The notes below the pieces were generated by a model. The model was not told the origin of the DNA. It did not search any database and saw only the letters and a list, made by a program, of their open reading frames with translations. Source: Paramacrobiotus metropolitanus (Eukaryota; Tardigrada; Eutardigrada; Parachela; Macrobiotidae). Taken from it: a stretch of 64,000 nucleotides of DNA. Positions 22,334-34,447 of the stretch are shown here, one piece after another. Position 1 is the first letter of the stretch; every line of letters begins with the position of its first letter. The position numbers and the translations under genes are program-made. The DNA is taken from assembly GCF_019649055.1 (NCBI RefSeq), contig NW_026570242.1, positions 1,302,001 through 1,366,000 on the forward strand, written 5' to 3'.

Positions 22334-25214
22334 CGGAGCTCCGACAGTTCTAGAATAGTTTCGTTTACTCAGATTGGAATTTTAAGTTTCCCAGATTGTG
22401 GACCTATCATCACAAGTCAAGCCGTACGTCATACTGGAGTGGCTGCAGCTTGCCACAGTTTATTTGATCGCCAGTTTCCTGACGGCATAGACTTGTGTAA
22501 GTGGTTGAGTGGCGTTGTTTTAGTTGGGGTTTTGCTGCAGGTTGAGACGATCGTGGGACGTTTCTGGAGCATCCGTGTTTGCAGCTGTTTATTCATCGCA
22601 ATAGACGAGATATTTTTGGGCTGCTCATCCATTCGTGCTGTGCCTAGTCAGGTTAGTCGTCTTTGCAAAAGTTGGTAATATTGGGTTTTTTGCTTATGAT
22701 CGCATTTCGACTGAACCAGTTTAATTTTACGACCTAGTACAATTCTTCTGATGATCACATAATGTAGAAACTAGGAAAATTCGGAGCTCCGATGGTTGTT
22801 AATGTTGATGTGCGTTAATTTCTTGATGGCTACAAGTATTTCGTATCTAGTTTTTATGACATTTTTATCTTAAATTGATAAAACCTCCAAACTGATCGAC
22901 ATCGACCGCGGAAGGGTGCTTAAGAATACGATCAGTCGTACTGACGCTAATCAACTCTCAGGCGACATTCGGTATGGCAGAATCCAGCGAAGCGCTTTTG
23001 TACGATATCATCGGATCTGAAAATCAGAAGCGATATTCTAAGTTTTTTTAATTGCAGAACATGTTTCCGGCTTCAAGCATGGAGCATTTCAGTGCTCATC
23101 CGCCCCCAGATCCCAAATATTCGGCCAGGTTCCGCCGACGATACACCGGAGCCAACTACCATCAGCCGGACCCCGGTATGTAGTGAAAACACATCGGTTT
23201 CAGACTTGGATTAGAGAGTTGTAATTTTGTTTCTTAGGTACACAAGGCCTGGAAGTTCTTACTGCGACGAAAGAAAGCGTGATTTCATTAGAAGGTAAGT
23301 TAGTTTCAGTACTGCGTGCGAGATAGCGCTGTTTCGGTTATCTGCACAGTCAAAATGTTGCCTCTGAATTCGGAATAAATCTTTGTTACTGTTATCGAGA
23401 TTTCGTAAAATAAATTTAATACGTAGTAAGCGCTTAAACGGCAATGTTTAAGTTCTTAAACAAAAGTTAAATTATTATTGTTTGTTTCATCTGTCTTGAG
23501 ATTTTCAGTTTGTAGGCGGTCACTACCTGACGCGTGGAGAACGGTTCGCACGGCGTATTGGCCAATATTACGCGCGAGGAGATTTCGGGCAGAGGAAAAC
23601 GTTGGCACGTGTATGTATAATTAAAACTTTGTGTATGCTTTTGGTGTGATGTTGATTTAAGAAGTTTCTGATGCTTATAGCCACGCAGACGTGGAAATTA
23701 CCGCCTGTTCCAGCTGCAAAGATTCCGCAAGCAGTGTCATTCTATGTCAACGTTGCTGGACTCCACGTCGCTGTTAAGAAGTACTTGTACATTCCTGCAG
23801 ATCTTGTGCGACGGTTTCCATCTACTGGGAGCTCCCAGGAAATCGTAGGACGCGGGGTTGAGAAACGTATTTATCTGAGTCATTACCAGATAATTCGTCT
23901 GTTGAAAGCTATTTCAAAGTACGTGTATCTGACGCCGGTCTATTCGTACTATTTTTGTATCGGTGGTTTCGCAGGGGTGAACCTACCGACGACCATCGCT
24001 TTGCCTGCGGCGTTTACTCCCAATGGATGTATTCCAAGTGGAACGCAGACCAGGCTGTTGTGTTAATTGAGCTTATTTTCGACGCGGGAGCTCCCGATGC
24101 GCTCATCTTAGACTTGTGTCGACCTTGCGGCGTAGCGTTGAACGGGATTCCTGACGTACGCACAATGCAGCAGTGGATGAATGCTTTTCTCACAGCAGCA
24201 TTCTATAGAGGTCGTCTTGAACTGGCAAAGCAGTTAGCTATACGCATGGATTTGTATGGAATGGCTGTAAATATCCAGAAAAAACTGGACGAACGTCGTG
24301 ACTATCATTTCTGGTAATCAAAAATTCAAATTTTAATTTTTAGATACACCTTTACTTTTTCGGTCATTAAGTTAGTGAAGTTACTGATCATATTTTCTGC
24401 AGCGGGTTATGTTATGATGCTTAATGTAGCAGCCCTTTGAAAGTCAATATTTTACTTTGTATTATTTACTTATAGGGATTACGACGCAGCAGCTACTTTT
24501 GTCCGACGGGAGATGCGGGACGACATGAAGATGCAGTTGAAAATGCGGGAGAAATCAGACACGTATGTATTTACCCAAATTTTATTGGCTTTTATTTTAC
24601 ATCGTGCGAATGAGGAGTATTTTGTATTTTGACAACAAAAATTAATTTTCATTGTAGACCGCTCACTAACCATCCGTGTGCTTACGCATCAAACCGGTGC
24701 AGGGTTACGGGCACTGTTCTATTTATAAATCGTCATATCAGTATTTGCGCTCGTAAACTGCCGGAAGTCAACTGTCCTGTGCCGCGATTGTGGATTGCTG
24801 TTACCGCCCGGAGCTCCGGATGCACTCCACAATCTGCGGCACTCAGCGAATTGCGAGCGGCGTACCGTTGTCTGGACCGATGATCTTCTGCATTCGGATG
24901 TTTTTGAGAATCCACCGTTCCCTCCCGCTGGGCCGCTGGGGCAGCTGTATCTGGTGCCGGCTAATAATGTTGACCGACTGGTTTGTCAGGTAAATAGTAT
25001 ATTTTAAGACTATGTTAATAAATTTTAATAGTATGTTTTTAAAATTAATATTTTTCGTCTTTTTTTACGGTTGCTATTGCATGCACAAAAGTGGGTACAA
25101 AATAATTCAGGCTTGTTTTGTAGGTGTTCGAGCATTTGGCTGATTCCGGGCGTAGTTTCATGCTTCGCTTGAGCGAAGTGCGCCGGTACTGAAAAACTGA
25201 AAAGAGGAGCTCCT
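22334..25214. repeat. GGAGCTCC palindrome array, cluster 1 (6 sites)
   Basis: GGAGCTCC begins at 22335, 22783, 23828, 24087, 24810 and 25206. All six extend to 10-bp palindromes with different but complementary flanks (C/G, C/G, G/C, G/C, C/G, A/T). Sites lie upstream of, inside and just after the multi-exon gene at 23058-25192. They are probably protein-binding sites of a transposon. No function is demonstrated. Confidence 0.85.
23058..25192 (+). CDS. Unrecognised multi-exon gene within GGAGCTCC cluster 1
   Basis: Exons 23058-23175, 23238-23294, 23516-23608, 23681-23918, 23975-24313, 24476-24562, 24658-24989 and 25124-25192 splice with consistent phases up to exon 7. There the frame must change once before LLPPGAPDALHNL, so a single indel is likely. 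The first exon is basic (RFRRRYTGANYHQP). The centre has FYVNVAGLHVAVKKYLYIP and a helical block NAFLTAAFYRGRLELAKQL. The sixth exon is highly charged (RREMRDDMKMQLKMREK). GAPDAL occurs twice (exons 5 and 7), both times because GGAGCTCC is in the coding sequence. I do not recognise the family. The start exon may lie upstream (about 22440-22680). Sharing the palindrome with the transposase region suggests a transposon-encoded accessory protein. Confidence 0.55.
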
Positions 25215-26888
25215 GTTTTTGGTGTAAAGTTAGGTGTGAGTTTTCATATTTTCTCCCGAGGCAGGACAGCATTATGCCGTTGTGATTGGTTATGCGATAA
25301 TTCTGACATTTTTCCTGCTCATTTGACTTTTTCTTACTTGCCCATTTGACTTCTTTTTTTTGCTTGCTTTCTCACAGTTTCCGCGGCTGCGTACTTTTGT
25401 TTGCTTGTTCTGCAACTGTTGTTGTGTGACTGTGTCCTGCACCTATTTGCTTGTGTGGTAATGAACATTTGTGCTAATGAACATCTTTCGTAGTTGTGCT
25501 GTTGTTGATAAAACAGAAATGATTTACTCGTACCGAAAGCTAACGCTATCGTCGTGCGTGGTCTGCAAACTCTTCATTATGTCTTCATTATTTCTGGGCT
25601 GCAAATGTTATTATTCCATTACGGAAACTAGTCTAGCAGCTACTTCTTGCAATTCGGCTCGTGCATACATCTTTTGCCTTCTCTGTCAAACTCTCGCACC
25701 ATATGCACGCATCCTTGTTCTACCGCCATGCCCAGCAAGACGGAGACGATACGGAAAAGTAAGTGTTTACTGGTATATATTGTACAAGAAACAGCCTCGG
25801 CTTCGCCTCCGCGTTTCTTGTGGTCTAAAGTCTACGGCCGGTTTATTTAAATGATTTCGATCAGCTATTTAGTTAACACCTTATTCCTTCAGCGAAACGA
25901 AATGGTCCGAAAACAGCGCTAAAACGCAGATAAGATAAAACGTGAATTTATGGCTTTTGTGCACTCAGATGCAGTCCCTTTGACTCAGCAGGAAGTTTTT
26001 GTTAACTTTCCTTCCCGACTCTGAGACTACCAGATACTAAATTTTTACCTAGAGAATGCTTGCAGTGGTACTTCGGTCACTCGTTCACCTAACGGGCTCA
26101 GTGAATGTAATACCGCGCCGGTCTTTTGTATATGGGCATTCAGATTATGGAAATGTTTTCTGCGGATTCTGTACGGGAATGTTGGGTTCGTGTATCCCTT
26201 TTCATTTTTTGTGGTAATAAAAAACCTAGAATATAGATACCGTATTATTATTCCGTATTATACGGAATAATTTAAGGACTGGTATAAGCTGATTAATTAT
26301 TACTCACTGTCCTTAGTTTTGCGCGGACTGTAACGAAAGGTCAGCCCGTTTGAACGATTTCTTTTGGTCGCAGTCACAGCTAAACGGCTTTTAACGAGCG
26401 GTCTTATCCTTAAGTCATGTTTTCGAAGCCATCCACTAGCAGCATCGTCTGTGTTACTGCTAATTGGCTTTTTAAATTTTGTAGGAGTTACAGTGAAACC
26501 TTTTTAATTTGTTGATCTAAAAAAGTACGGCCAGTTTAAATTTACTGATTTTGTGCCCTATGCAACCGGACTTTGAATTTGTTTTCAAGGTCACCTTGAG
26601 CTTTCAGCTCTACCGGCACCGGAGCTTGTGAACGGGAGCCGGAGCGGATAATTACCAAAACAAAATGCATGTGACACAGTTTCCAGATATGCTGAATCGA
26701 ATGGCGTTAGCAGTTTTTCGATTAATTTTTTGATTTGTTCTGACCAGATCGTACGGGGTTTTCCGTTGTAATATAGATCTTTACCTTGATATACTAAACG
26801 CTTGATCCGGCTATTAAATTAACTTTCACCCTACTCGCGTCTGTTTACCCGATAATCAAAGTTTTACAAAGCTGAATAATACCTAGTC
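25215..26888. other. No gene recognised; GGAGCTCC array stops here
   Basis: No supported exon apart from possible 5' parts of the SLC5A-like sequence. It includes one hairpin repeat (25784-25821). The GGAGCTCC palindrome is absent from here until 30529. Confidence 0.4.
25784..25821 (+). repeat. ACAAGAAAC hairpin repeat, copy 5
   Basis: ACAAGAAACAGCCTCGGC, TTCGCCTCCGC, GTTTCTTGTGGTCT. It is the best-preserved copy and is the inverse of 3842-3879. Confidence 0.75.
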
Positions 26889-29678
26889 ATGATTGCCGTG
26901 GGGATATCGGTAAATGCGTCCACGTGTTTTGCCAATCGAAGCACAGTATCCGGATTTTTCCTGGCCGGACGGCAAGTGAACTGGATTATCGTATGTTGCT
27001 ACAGCTATCGTGGCATTTGCTTCATCTTTATAAGGCATAATTTAATTACTAGGAGTGTAATTCAAAAATATTATAACGACCAGTATATTTGCGTTTGTTG
27101 TGAATGGCTTCTCTTAAAGTTTTTTCTTTGTCTGGATTAATTCTGTGTTGCGTAACCTGCAGATGGGAGCCAGCTTTTTCGCTTCGAATATCGGCAGTGA
27201 TCATTTCATCGGGTTGGCCGGATCCGGCGCCGCAGAAGGTTGAACTGTTAATTGTCTGAAATTTTTATCAAGTGCAGTTTGCGAAACATTAATCAGTGAT
27301 TCGTAATAAGTCATTACTGGTGGGAAAAGTGTTTCTTGGGAGGAAATAATTCATGATGCTGGTCGTTTACATTTATTTTGCCTTTAAAGGTGTTCTTTTG
27401 TTCACAGGCATCAGCGTCGGAGCCTTCGCGTTCAATGTAAGATACGTAATCGTTTGTTATGTGTAAGACGAGCAGGCAGTCATTTTATTTTGGAACTTTT
27501 ATTTTGGGAACTGCGTTCCCAAAATGTCCACTCGACTTTTGTGTAATAGTTTTTTTATGAATATTTATTTTGGAAATCTTTTTTTAGTTGTCAGTAAGAC
27601 TTATTGCGTATGATACGTTATTGCGTATGATACGGCTGCAAGCTTATTAAGGGCGCCAACTGTTTATGGAATGTACGTTTTTAGGCTACAATTATATTAC
27701 AACTACTCGTATGGGTGTTTTTTCATGTTTATATCCCGAGCAAGGTACGTCGCTTAGAAGGATGTTGTTAGTCTATTAATTCATTAGAACTCGTACTGTT
27801 ATTTGATTTGAAGTGTTTGTTGATTTGTCCACTTTATGGTTTTATTGCATTAGGCTTACGTACGCCTTCTTGAAATGCCGCACATACGGCCGACGGCAGA
27901 CCTTTTTCGAAAACTTTATAATGTGTAATATTATTGTTATTTGTGTCGAATATTTTTGAAATGAACAGGTGCTCACGTTCCAAGAATATATGAGCAAACG
28001 ATTTGGAGGGAATCAAATTCCCGTCTATCTTGCCGCACTTTCTCTGGTTTTGTACATTTTCACCAGAATATCAGTAAGTGGTTGCCGGTTGTTCTTACCC
28101 GTTTTGAACAGTATATTCCCGGCATCTTTGTGTGTGTATATAAAATTTTGATGGATAAATGGATTTAGAAAAATTGACAGTGTGATGGTCACAGTGTGAC
28201 GTGAAAAACATGAACTCTTTAGGTGGACATGTTTTCTGGCGCACTGTTAATTAATCAAAGTCTTCGTTGGAATTTGTATGCATCTATTCTTTTACTGCTG
28301 GGAATTACCGCATTGACATCGATAACAGGAGGGCTCACTGCGAAGTAAGTCGATGACATATTATGGGACTTTTATGTCACACTAGTAACTGCATTCTAAA
28401 ATAACTTTCAAATAAATTTCCCGTGCGCTTTGGGGAAAAAATTGCTTCTACATACGTTTTTCTCGAATTCTATACTTTTCAGGGCCATATTTCTTGTAGT
28501 GCTGCAGACATGCGCAATTCTAATCGGATGCGTTTCGATTGCTGTAATATGTGACTTGTTGCAAGAATTGTAACCTTAGTGTCTCTCATGTTCAGTAGTG
28601 GCTTTTAAATTTTAACTGTGCTTCTACCTAATTATCGCGGCTTGTAGCTTTTGTGGAAGTTGGTGGGTATGCCGGTTTGCGGGAAGGATACATGAATTCA
28701 GTGCCAAATACTACACGGTTAAATCTGACCAAATGTGGTCATCCGGAGCCTGATTCCTTCGTCATGCTGCGCGATATTCGCGACCCTGGGATGCCGTGGT
28801 TGGGGTTTGTTATCGGCCAGACGCTTACTCAATATGGTACTGGGCTGCTGACCAGGTAAATTATGTGGTAGAATAAAAACTAGGGAATTCATTGTTTTGC
28901 ATAAATTTTGTAGCGTCAGTTCAAGATGTAAGTAATGATTGATTTTCGGGGCTGTTAATAGAATTAACAATAATATTGATCGCGTTTTGTGTGGTGTAGA
29001 TGATGGTGCAGCGTGTGTTATCCTCGAAAATTATATCGCATGCCCAAGGTGGCTGTATTCTTGCTGGATATTGAAATTGCTGCCATTGTTTAATATGGTC
29101 ATGCCCGGTATGAATAGCCGTGTGTTGTGGCCAGACGAAGTGGGATGCGTCAATCCAGACATTTGTGAACGGATTTGCGGGAACCGTGTTGGTTGCAGTA
29201 ATACTGCATGCCCCAGACTCGTGATGCGTCTAATGCCGGCGGGACTGCGCGGGTTAATGATAGGTACATAAATGCTGCACGGGTGAACGATATCTTGTGG
29301 CTAGTTAGAAAAATCGTCGGGTTTGCGCTACCACCGTAACAGTTTTATTACCAAACTGCGCGCTTTAAACTCGTTAACGTTAGCAACTTCGTACCGCACG
29401 CTAAGTTATAATTATAAGTGTTCTGTAGCGATCATGTTGGTATCCCTGGTGTCCGACTTGTCTTTTATATTCAACGGTGCTTCCAGCTTAGAGTATTTAC
29501 TATTGATGTGTGGATACGTGTACATCAATAAATTTAGCATTTTTAAACACGTGTGGGCTATATGCATACTTATTGTACTAGTACAGTGCGTTTCGCAGGT
29601 ACGTTTCCGCTCAAAAGCCACTCCGAGGGAAATGCTTATTGTTTGGAAGAGTGTACTTCTCGCGGTTTCAATCGCTTG
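26889..29678 (+). pseudogene. SLC5A-like sodium/solute symporter fragment, truncated and frameshifted
   Basis: Eleven exon-like blocks follow the SGLT/SLC5 family order: 26889-26990 (STVSGFFLAGRQVNW), 27162-27238 (GASFFASNIGSDHFIGLAGS), 27408-27436, 27685-27744, 27969-28073 ([20 protein letters not shown]), 28223-28344, 28483-28543, 28648-28855, 29000-29263 ([15 protein letters not shown], then CGNRVGCSN), 29429-29519 and 29599-29678 (ending VSIAW). GT-AG borders and phases fit except for single-base losses near 28648, 28829, 29072 and 29492. Each lies in or beside a T run. The protein would be a multi-pass plasma-membrane Na+-coupled transporter. Blocks for the remaining C-terminal helices are absent before SREBP-like sequence begins, so the gene is truncated. 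It is either a pseudogene or captured fragment, or a real gene with assembly errors. Confidence 0.75.
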
Positions 29679-29902
29679 GTGCGTACATTCCTGTTTCCAG
29701 CGTTTACGTGATTGTTTTACTTACAAAATTACAATTAGACTCAGCAGTACCTGCTATATAAATGTCTTGCAAAAAGCTAACTTACTTTCTTGCAAAAAGC
29801 TAATATGATTCCATTAATCCAGCAAATGCAATGCGGTTAGTTATATATCTACATCCAATCTATTGCAATTGTCTGTGTTTTATCTGAATTAATTGTCTGT
29901 AG

Positions 29903-30251
29903 TTGGTTTTACAACAACCGCAACCGGTTCAAAATTCTGGACTTCCAGCTGTACTATCACCATTCCCATACAGCCAGCAACTACCACACCCGTATCTCTA
30001 ATTACGCTACGCCTGAAGGACTATCGACACCTGAAAAGCTGCCAATCAGAAGGTGTTTTAACTGGCAGATATGCCATTTGTCAAAAATATTTTCATGGAA
30101 TTTGAATAATATCTTTTGTAGATTGGCATAGGAAAATGTGAAGCAGTTAAAAAGCGGGTATCGCACAACGAAATTGAACGCAAATATCGGACAAGCATAC
30201 GATGGAATCGCTGAACTTGGTCAGCTGCTGTCTCGCCCTGATGAAATAAAG
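29903..30251 (+). pseudogene. SREBP-like bHLH transcription factor fragment, frameshifted
   Basis: Exon-like block 29903-30052 starts with a Gln/Pro-rich stretch (LVLQQPQPVQNSG) and, after a frame change, ends PEKLPIR. In SREBPs an EKLPI motif precedes the bHLH domain. Block 30122-30251 encodes KKRVSHNEIERKYRTSI, a bHLH basic region with the Tyr that marks SREBPs in place of the usual Arg. Two bases appear lost, then DGIAELGQLLSRPDEIK gives the rest of helix 1 and the loop. Helix 2, the membrane segments and the regulatory domain are not found downstream, where the transposon cluster begins at 30529. SREBPs control sterol and lipid gene transcription after release from the ER membrane. The assignment rests on short motifs. 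Confidence 0.58.
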
Positions 30252-30569
30252 GTACGAGTAATTAATTACCTTTGTAAAAGTACTGTAATTGTGCGTTCAG
30301 TAAAAGTATAATTTATCTGCAATTCTACACTATTACTACCAGCACTGAACTCCTCCACGACCACCCCGTCAGCGTGGCTGGTTCCTGCTCGCTGCTGACG
30401 TGCATTGAAAATGTGTGTTGTAAAGAAAGAACGTCCGAATTCTAACAGAAATTCGTAGTTTAATCATTGAACTCTGGGCAACAACAAGAATACCTAAAAA
30501 AATTGTTGTAATGTTTTAATTAAAATCGGGAGCTCCTATATTAAGTAAAATTTAGACACTAGATGCACA

Positions 30570-33500
30570 CTAGATTGGCGTTTGAGCCATTATAGAAACA
30601 ACCAACTCATTACCAGATCTGTCTTGAATGAGCATGCCGTTATTGCGAACAGAACCGGTTTTTAGAACGGCCAGCTGGTTAGAAATTTCGACACAAGTAT
30701 AATTTTTCTGAAATAAAGTATTATTCAGAAAACGATCTTTGCTGAACTCGTAATATCTCCATGCTTTCCTCTGGAGAACGGTAGCGATGATAAATGCTGC
30801 TCTTCGGTTCACTAAAATTATAGCCCGTGCAATGTACGGATTGCCCTTTTGATCCAAAAATACTGAGTCGACATGGTTTTCTTTCCTTTTATAGGAAGCA
30901 ATATCCAGGCGCGAACCAGATTCTGTGATACATCGCTTGTATGTCAACAGCTGAGGAGCTCCTCTTAAAATTCCCAATCCGTGAAGGTAGGCATACACCG
31001 GACGATCTGTGGCTTGCAGTTCTTCGATCGATTTTCCTTTTCCACACAGATATGCCGCTCCCGTGAGCGACTTCAGCTTTATTGCGCTTGCTGGTAAGTT
31101 CTTTGTCAAGGACTGACGCATCCGTTCCACTTCCGGTGTAACGTTGTCTCCAAAGCACGCCATCAAAAAATCAGAAGAAAGTCCAAATGCAACCTTTCCA
31201 GCGATTTCCTTGTGCTCGTTGGCTCCTTTCAGGTGAGATTTCATCTTTCCGGCACCCAATCATTTCGGAAACCATTCATTTCGGAAACCATTCATTTCGG
31301 AAATCATTCATTTCGGAAATGCATTTCAACACTTTTCCTTTACAGTTAGTCACAGAAAACGTTATTTCGGCCATTATTGTGTAGAAACAATTATACAATT
31401 GTGAATTGTCAACGAAAAAGCATTTCAGGGATCTTTTTCATAAACTTTTATGTACTGTTCTGAACTGACAAGTGCCATGTCGAGGGTTCGATTTGCTTGT
31501 GTTGTGGGTTACAATGAGAGCACAAGAATTAACTGCATCATAATCGAGCGCAGCATTGTTACCAACATTTAGCAACTATTAGTGCGCACGATCGAACACG
31601 GCCGCAGATAAGCGGCGTCATAACCAAAACAATAATCTCTGATACACGAAAAAAAACCACAGCAGTTGCGCGTAGAAGTATTTCATAAACCTTGCCCATA
31701 AGCCATGCATTTGCATGTTACAGCCTAACGTGAGACGTGGCGATAAAATAATGTTGCGATATGTTGCGTTGATGTTGCGCTGAAATGAAGATTGTACAGA
31801 ATTTGTACATGGGTTACTGTTATTTCGGGAACCCGTTTAATTGTACAGATACAAGTACAAAGTACACAGACTGTACACTGGCTACTAAACATAATAGTAC
31901 CAGTTATAATAATATTAAACTACTGTTATAATGGTATTGCAATTACAAGTGATAACGTATGGTTTCCGAAATGAATGGTTTCCGAAATGAATGGTTTCCG
32001 AAATGAATGGACACCATCTTTCCTACGTAGTCTTCATGCTCGAAAGCCCAAAACGATGTTGGATGGCCTAGTAGATACACGTATTCGACCAGATGGCAGC
32101 ACATTTGGTGCAAATTATACGACATGCTTCTTGTGCCAAAAGTTTGTTGAATTTCTAGGCCAAACTGGATCAGTAGAAAGGAGGTTTCCACTTTCCAGCA
32201 GTCCAGCTTCAGTGATATCCTGACCGAACAAATACTGCGTGGCGGCAGCAAACTTAGCGTACACGAGGAGCTCCTCTTCTGGCACAATTCCGTGCAAGCA
32301 AGGTAAACTGTAATACAACGTGAAAGCCATGTACATGGAACCTTTCCACTGGCCTATCTCATCTAACGTTTTAGGCTTCCGTAATGTAGACGGCGGTTGC
32401 AGTTTTTCTAGGAAAGAATTAATTTTTTTCCGGTTATCTGGCGTTAACTTCCACGCTCTGCCCTTTAAGCGATACTCCATAAATTTCTCTTCCAGCCCTT
32501 CGAAACACAAGTGCATAGGCTCTACCGGCATTTGGGCAGGTAAGTTATAATCTGTCAGTTTCATCAGTTCAGACATTCCTTGCAGTCCAATAAACTCGTG
32601 CAGTTGATCAGGAGCTCCTAAAACTACTGCACGCGCACGCGCTCGCTCTTTCGTGATCTGAGGATCTCGAAGTTTTGGTAGGCGGAATGGCGCCTGCTTT
32701 GAATTTACCATTGGGTAGCATTTTATCGTTCTTTCGTCTACGCCAGGATTCAAAAGAACTCTTTCCCCAGCATCTTCACAGTGAACGCATCCAAAGTCAG
32801 CCATGAAGGAGCTCATATGCGCAATCGGCCATCGTTCCTGGCTGTCAGCGATATAAGTAAGAACTCTCACAGGCAGTATTTTTTGTTCACCATTTTCCGT
32901 GTAAATAATGCCGTTTTGTTCCAGGTCGAGGAGCTCCTGCATAACTGGATGTAGAAGTGCCTGCTTCCAGTTCGCGGGTTGCTGCCATTTTTGTTGAAAC
33001 AATTTTTCACTTTTGTTCCATAGTCCTAGAATGTGCGGTGTTGGCCGTTTGTTTTTCACTGGTAAGTGGTAGCTTAAAATCCATATATTTGATTTTGACG
33101 ATTTCGCTGTTGCCGCTCCATCGGAAAATAGCGCTATCGGTAGAAATCGTCCAAGCTTTCGGGCATAATTTTTATAAATCTCACCATCTGTAAAAGAAGT
33201 AATGCAATCTTCGCCTTGTGCTGGCACATTGTAGGAGCTCCTAAATTTGGCCGATTGCGCTAACGCTGTTATCCTTGGCTTTAATGGGAAATGCACGAAG
33301 GTAAACAGGCTGAGTGAACCTTTCGGATACTGGCTTTCGCATTTTGGGCAGTTGGTAGTTCCTTCGGTCCGCTGTTCTGCGCCAATGTAACTGCCACACA
33401 AAGGGCATGCAACATGGAGGTCGTATTTTGGGAACATATTTCTTTTTCGGAGTCCCGCTTCCAGTTGGTACACCGTTCTGGGGAATTTGGAATTTTCAGG

Positions 33501-34091
33501 TAACAATAAAGAAATTAAATTAAGCAACGATTCCTGCGCGTCGTAAGATATTTTAGACTTGTCACAAGTCTTTAAAAATAATCCCAAAAATTGACCAATT
33601 GTGATTTTAGCAGATGGGACAGGAACACGATCCCAGTCGTCGAGGAGCTCCTCGTGGACTTCTTGTGGCTGTTGTTGAAATTCTTCATGATCTATAACAA
33701 TAGTATTCTCGGCTGCTAGTGTGCTACGTAATAGATCTACTCGTACCATTTTCGCCAGGTTCTGCCGCAACAGCTTCAATCAACTCTTGCTGATCGGTGG
33801 CATCCACCCCGTTAAGAATTTCTGTCCAGTCGTCGAGGAGCTCCTCACGAACTTGATGGTTTCCTGCGTAGCACATAGCGGTTCAATCACACTTCCGTTC
33901 CAGATATATCAAGTATTAAATTCTTGATGAATTTGAGATTTAATATATCCGGAACAGCAGTGTTACTTGCCGTCGCCGATACCACCATCATCCCGATAAT
34001 CAGCGAACAAAGCTGCTTCTGAAATTGTGGTTTTCCGTCTGCGGTTCCGGTTGGCATGCTGCCGCATGCCAACTTTACGCCTGCGTTCCAT
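30570..34091 (-). CDS. EnSpm/CACTA (Transposase_21-like) transposase, interrupted
   Basis: Minus strand. Likely first exon 34091-33967 starts with a basic, NLS-like Met segment (HANRNRRRKTT). A second piece spans about 33900-33780 (REELLDDWTEILN). The main frame is 33779-32115 (554 residues), followed by 32160-32024 and 31241-30570. It contains two Cys pairs (CPLCGSYIG and CPKCESQYPKG), then a DDE-like core: LFSDGAATAKSSKSNIW, YIADSQERWPIAHM, CVHCEDAG and PVEPMHLCFEGLEEKFME. After two apparent single-base losses in A/T runs near 32150, NLHQMCCHLVEYVY follows. A 764-bp MITE then splits DYVGKM from KSHLKGANEHKE. Such proteins cut and paste CACTA-type elements. Seven GGAGCTCC sites lie in it. 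Inactive as assembled. Confidence 0.75.
31251..32014. mobile_element. 764-bp MULE-like MITE inserted in the transposase gene
   Basis: Flanked by 9-bp direct repeats CATCTTTCC (31242-31250 and 32015-32023). Removing the element and one repeat restores the conserved transposase reading frame. Ends are inverted: GGCACCCAATCATTTCGG on the left and the complement of GTGTCCATTCATTTCGG on the right. The subterminal regions carry three to four tandem ATTTCGGAAACCATTC units in opposite orientation at the two ends. A 9-bp duplication and G-starting termini fit Mutator-like elements. No coding capacity. Confidence 0.88.
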
Positions 34092-34447
34092 TTCACAAGG
34101 TAAACGATTTTATAAATTATTTTTAATTTTAAAATAATCAATGAACAACTAAAAAGTAAACAAACCTTTCCAGTTATAATTAACAATAAATTTTTTAAAT
34201 GAAGAACAGTTATTTTCACCTCTTTCTCTAAGCGGGTAGATGTGGCGTGCCGAAGTTGCGCGCGGAGTCGCGAGCACAGTTTTGAAGGGCCTTCTTTGTG
34301 TGCAATATTAGCATATTAATTCCCGCTTGTGCTGATTTTTGAGCGGAAGTCTTACTGGGAACGATTCCTGCCCACTGTTATTTATGAAGTTTTAAACTGT
34401 GTGTTTTGGAAATAACGGCTAGCTTCACGAGTCACCAGTGACATCGA
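34092..34447. promoter_or_regulatory. Divergent promoter interval of the transposon genes
   Basis: About 350 bp separate the proposed transposase start (minus, 34091) from the first segment of the plus-strand accessory gene. By position it should carry both promoters. The first GGAGCTCC site on the plus side is at 34461, embedded in the 14-bp palindrome CGCGGAGCTCCGCG. No clear TATA box is assigned. Confidence 0.4.

Noticed and set aside
24629-24883. Continuation of exon 7 of the cluster-1 gene in its entry frame to a stop at 24883
   Set aside because: The alternative frame from about 24795 keeps coding character to a good donor at 24989 and joins the final exon, so a frame change within the exon is preferred.
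29520-29598. Hydrophobic stretch HVWAICILIVLVQCV after the tenth SLC5A-like exon
   Set aside because: Splicing CGT|gtacat to cag|GTACGT removes it and gives the correct transporter spacing, so it is intronic.
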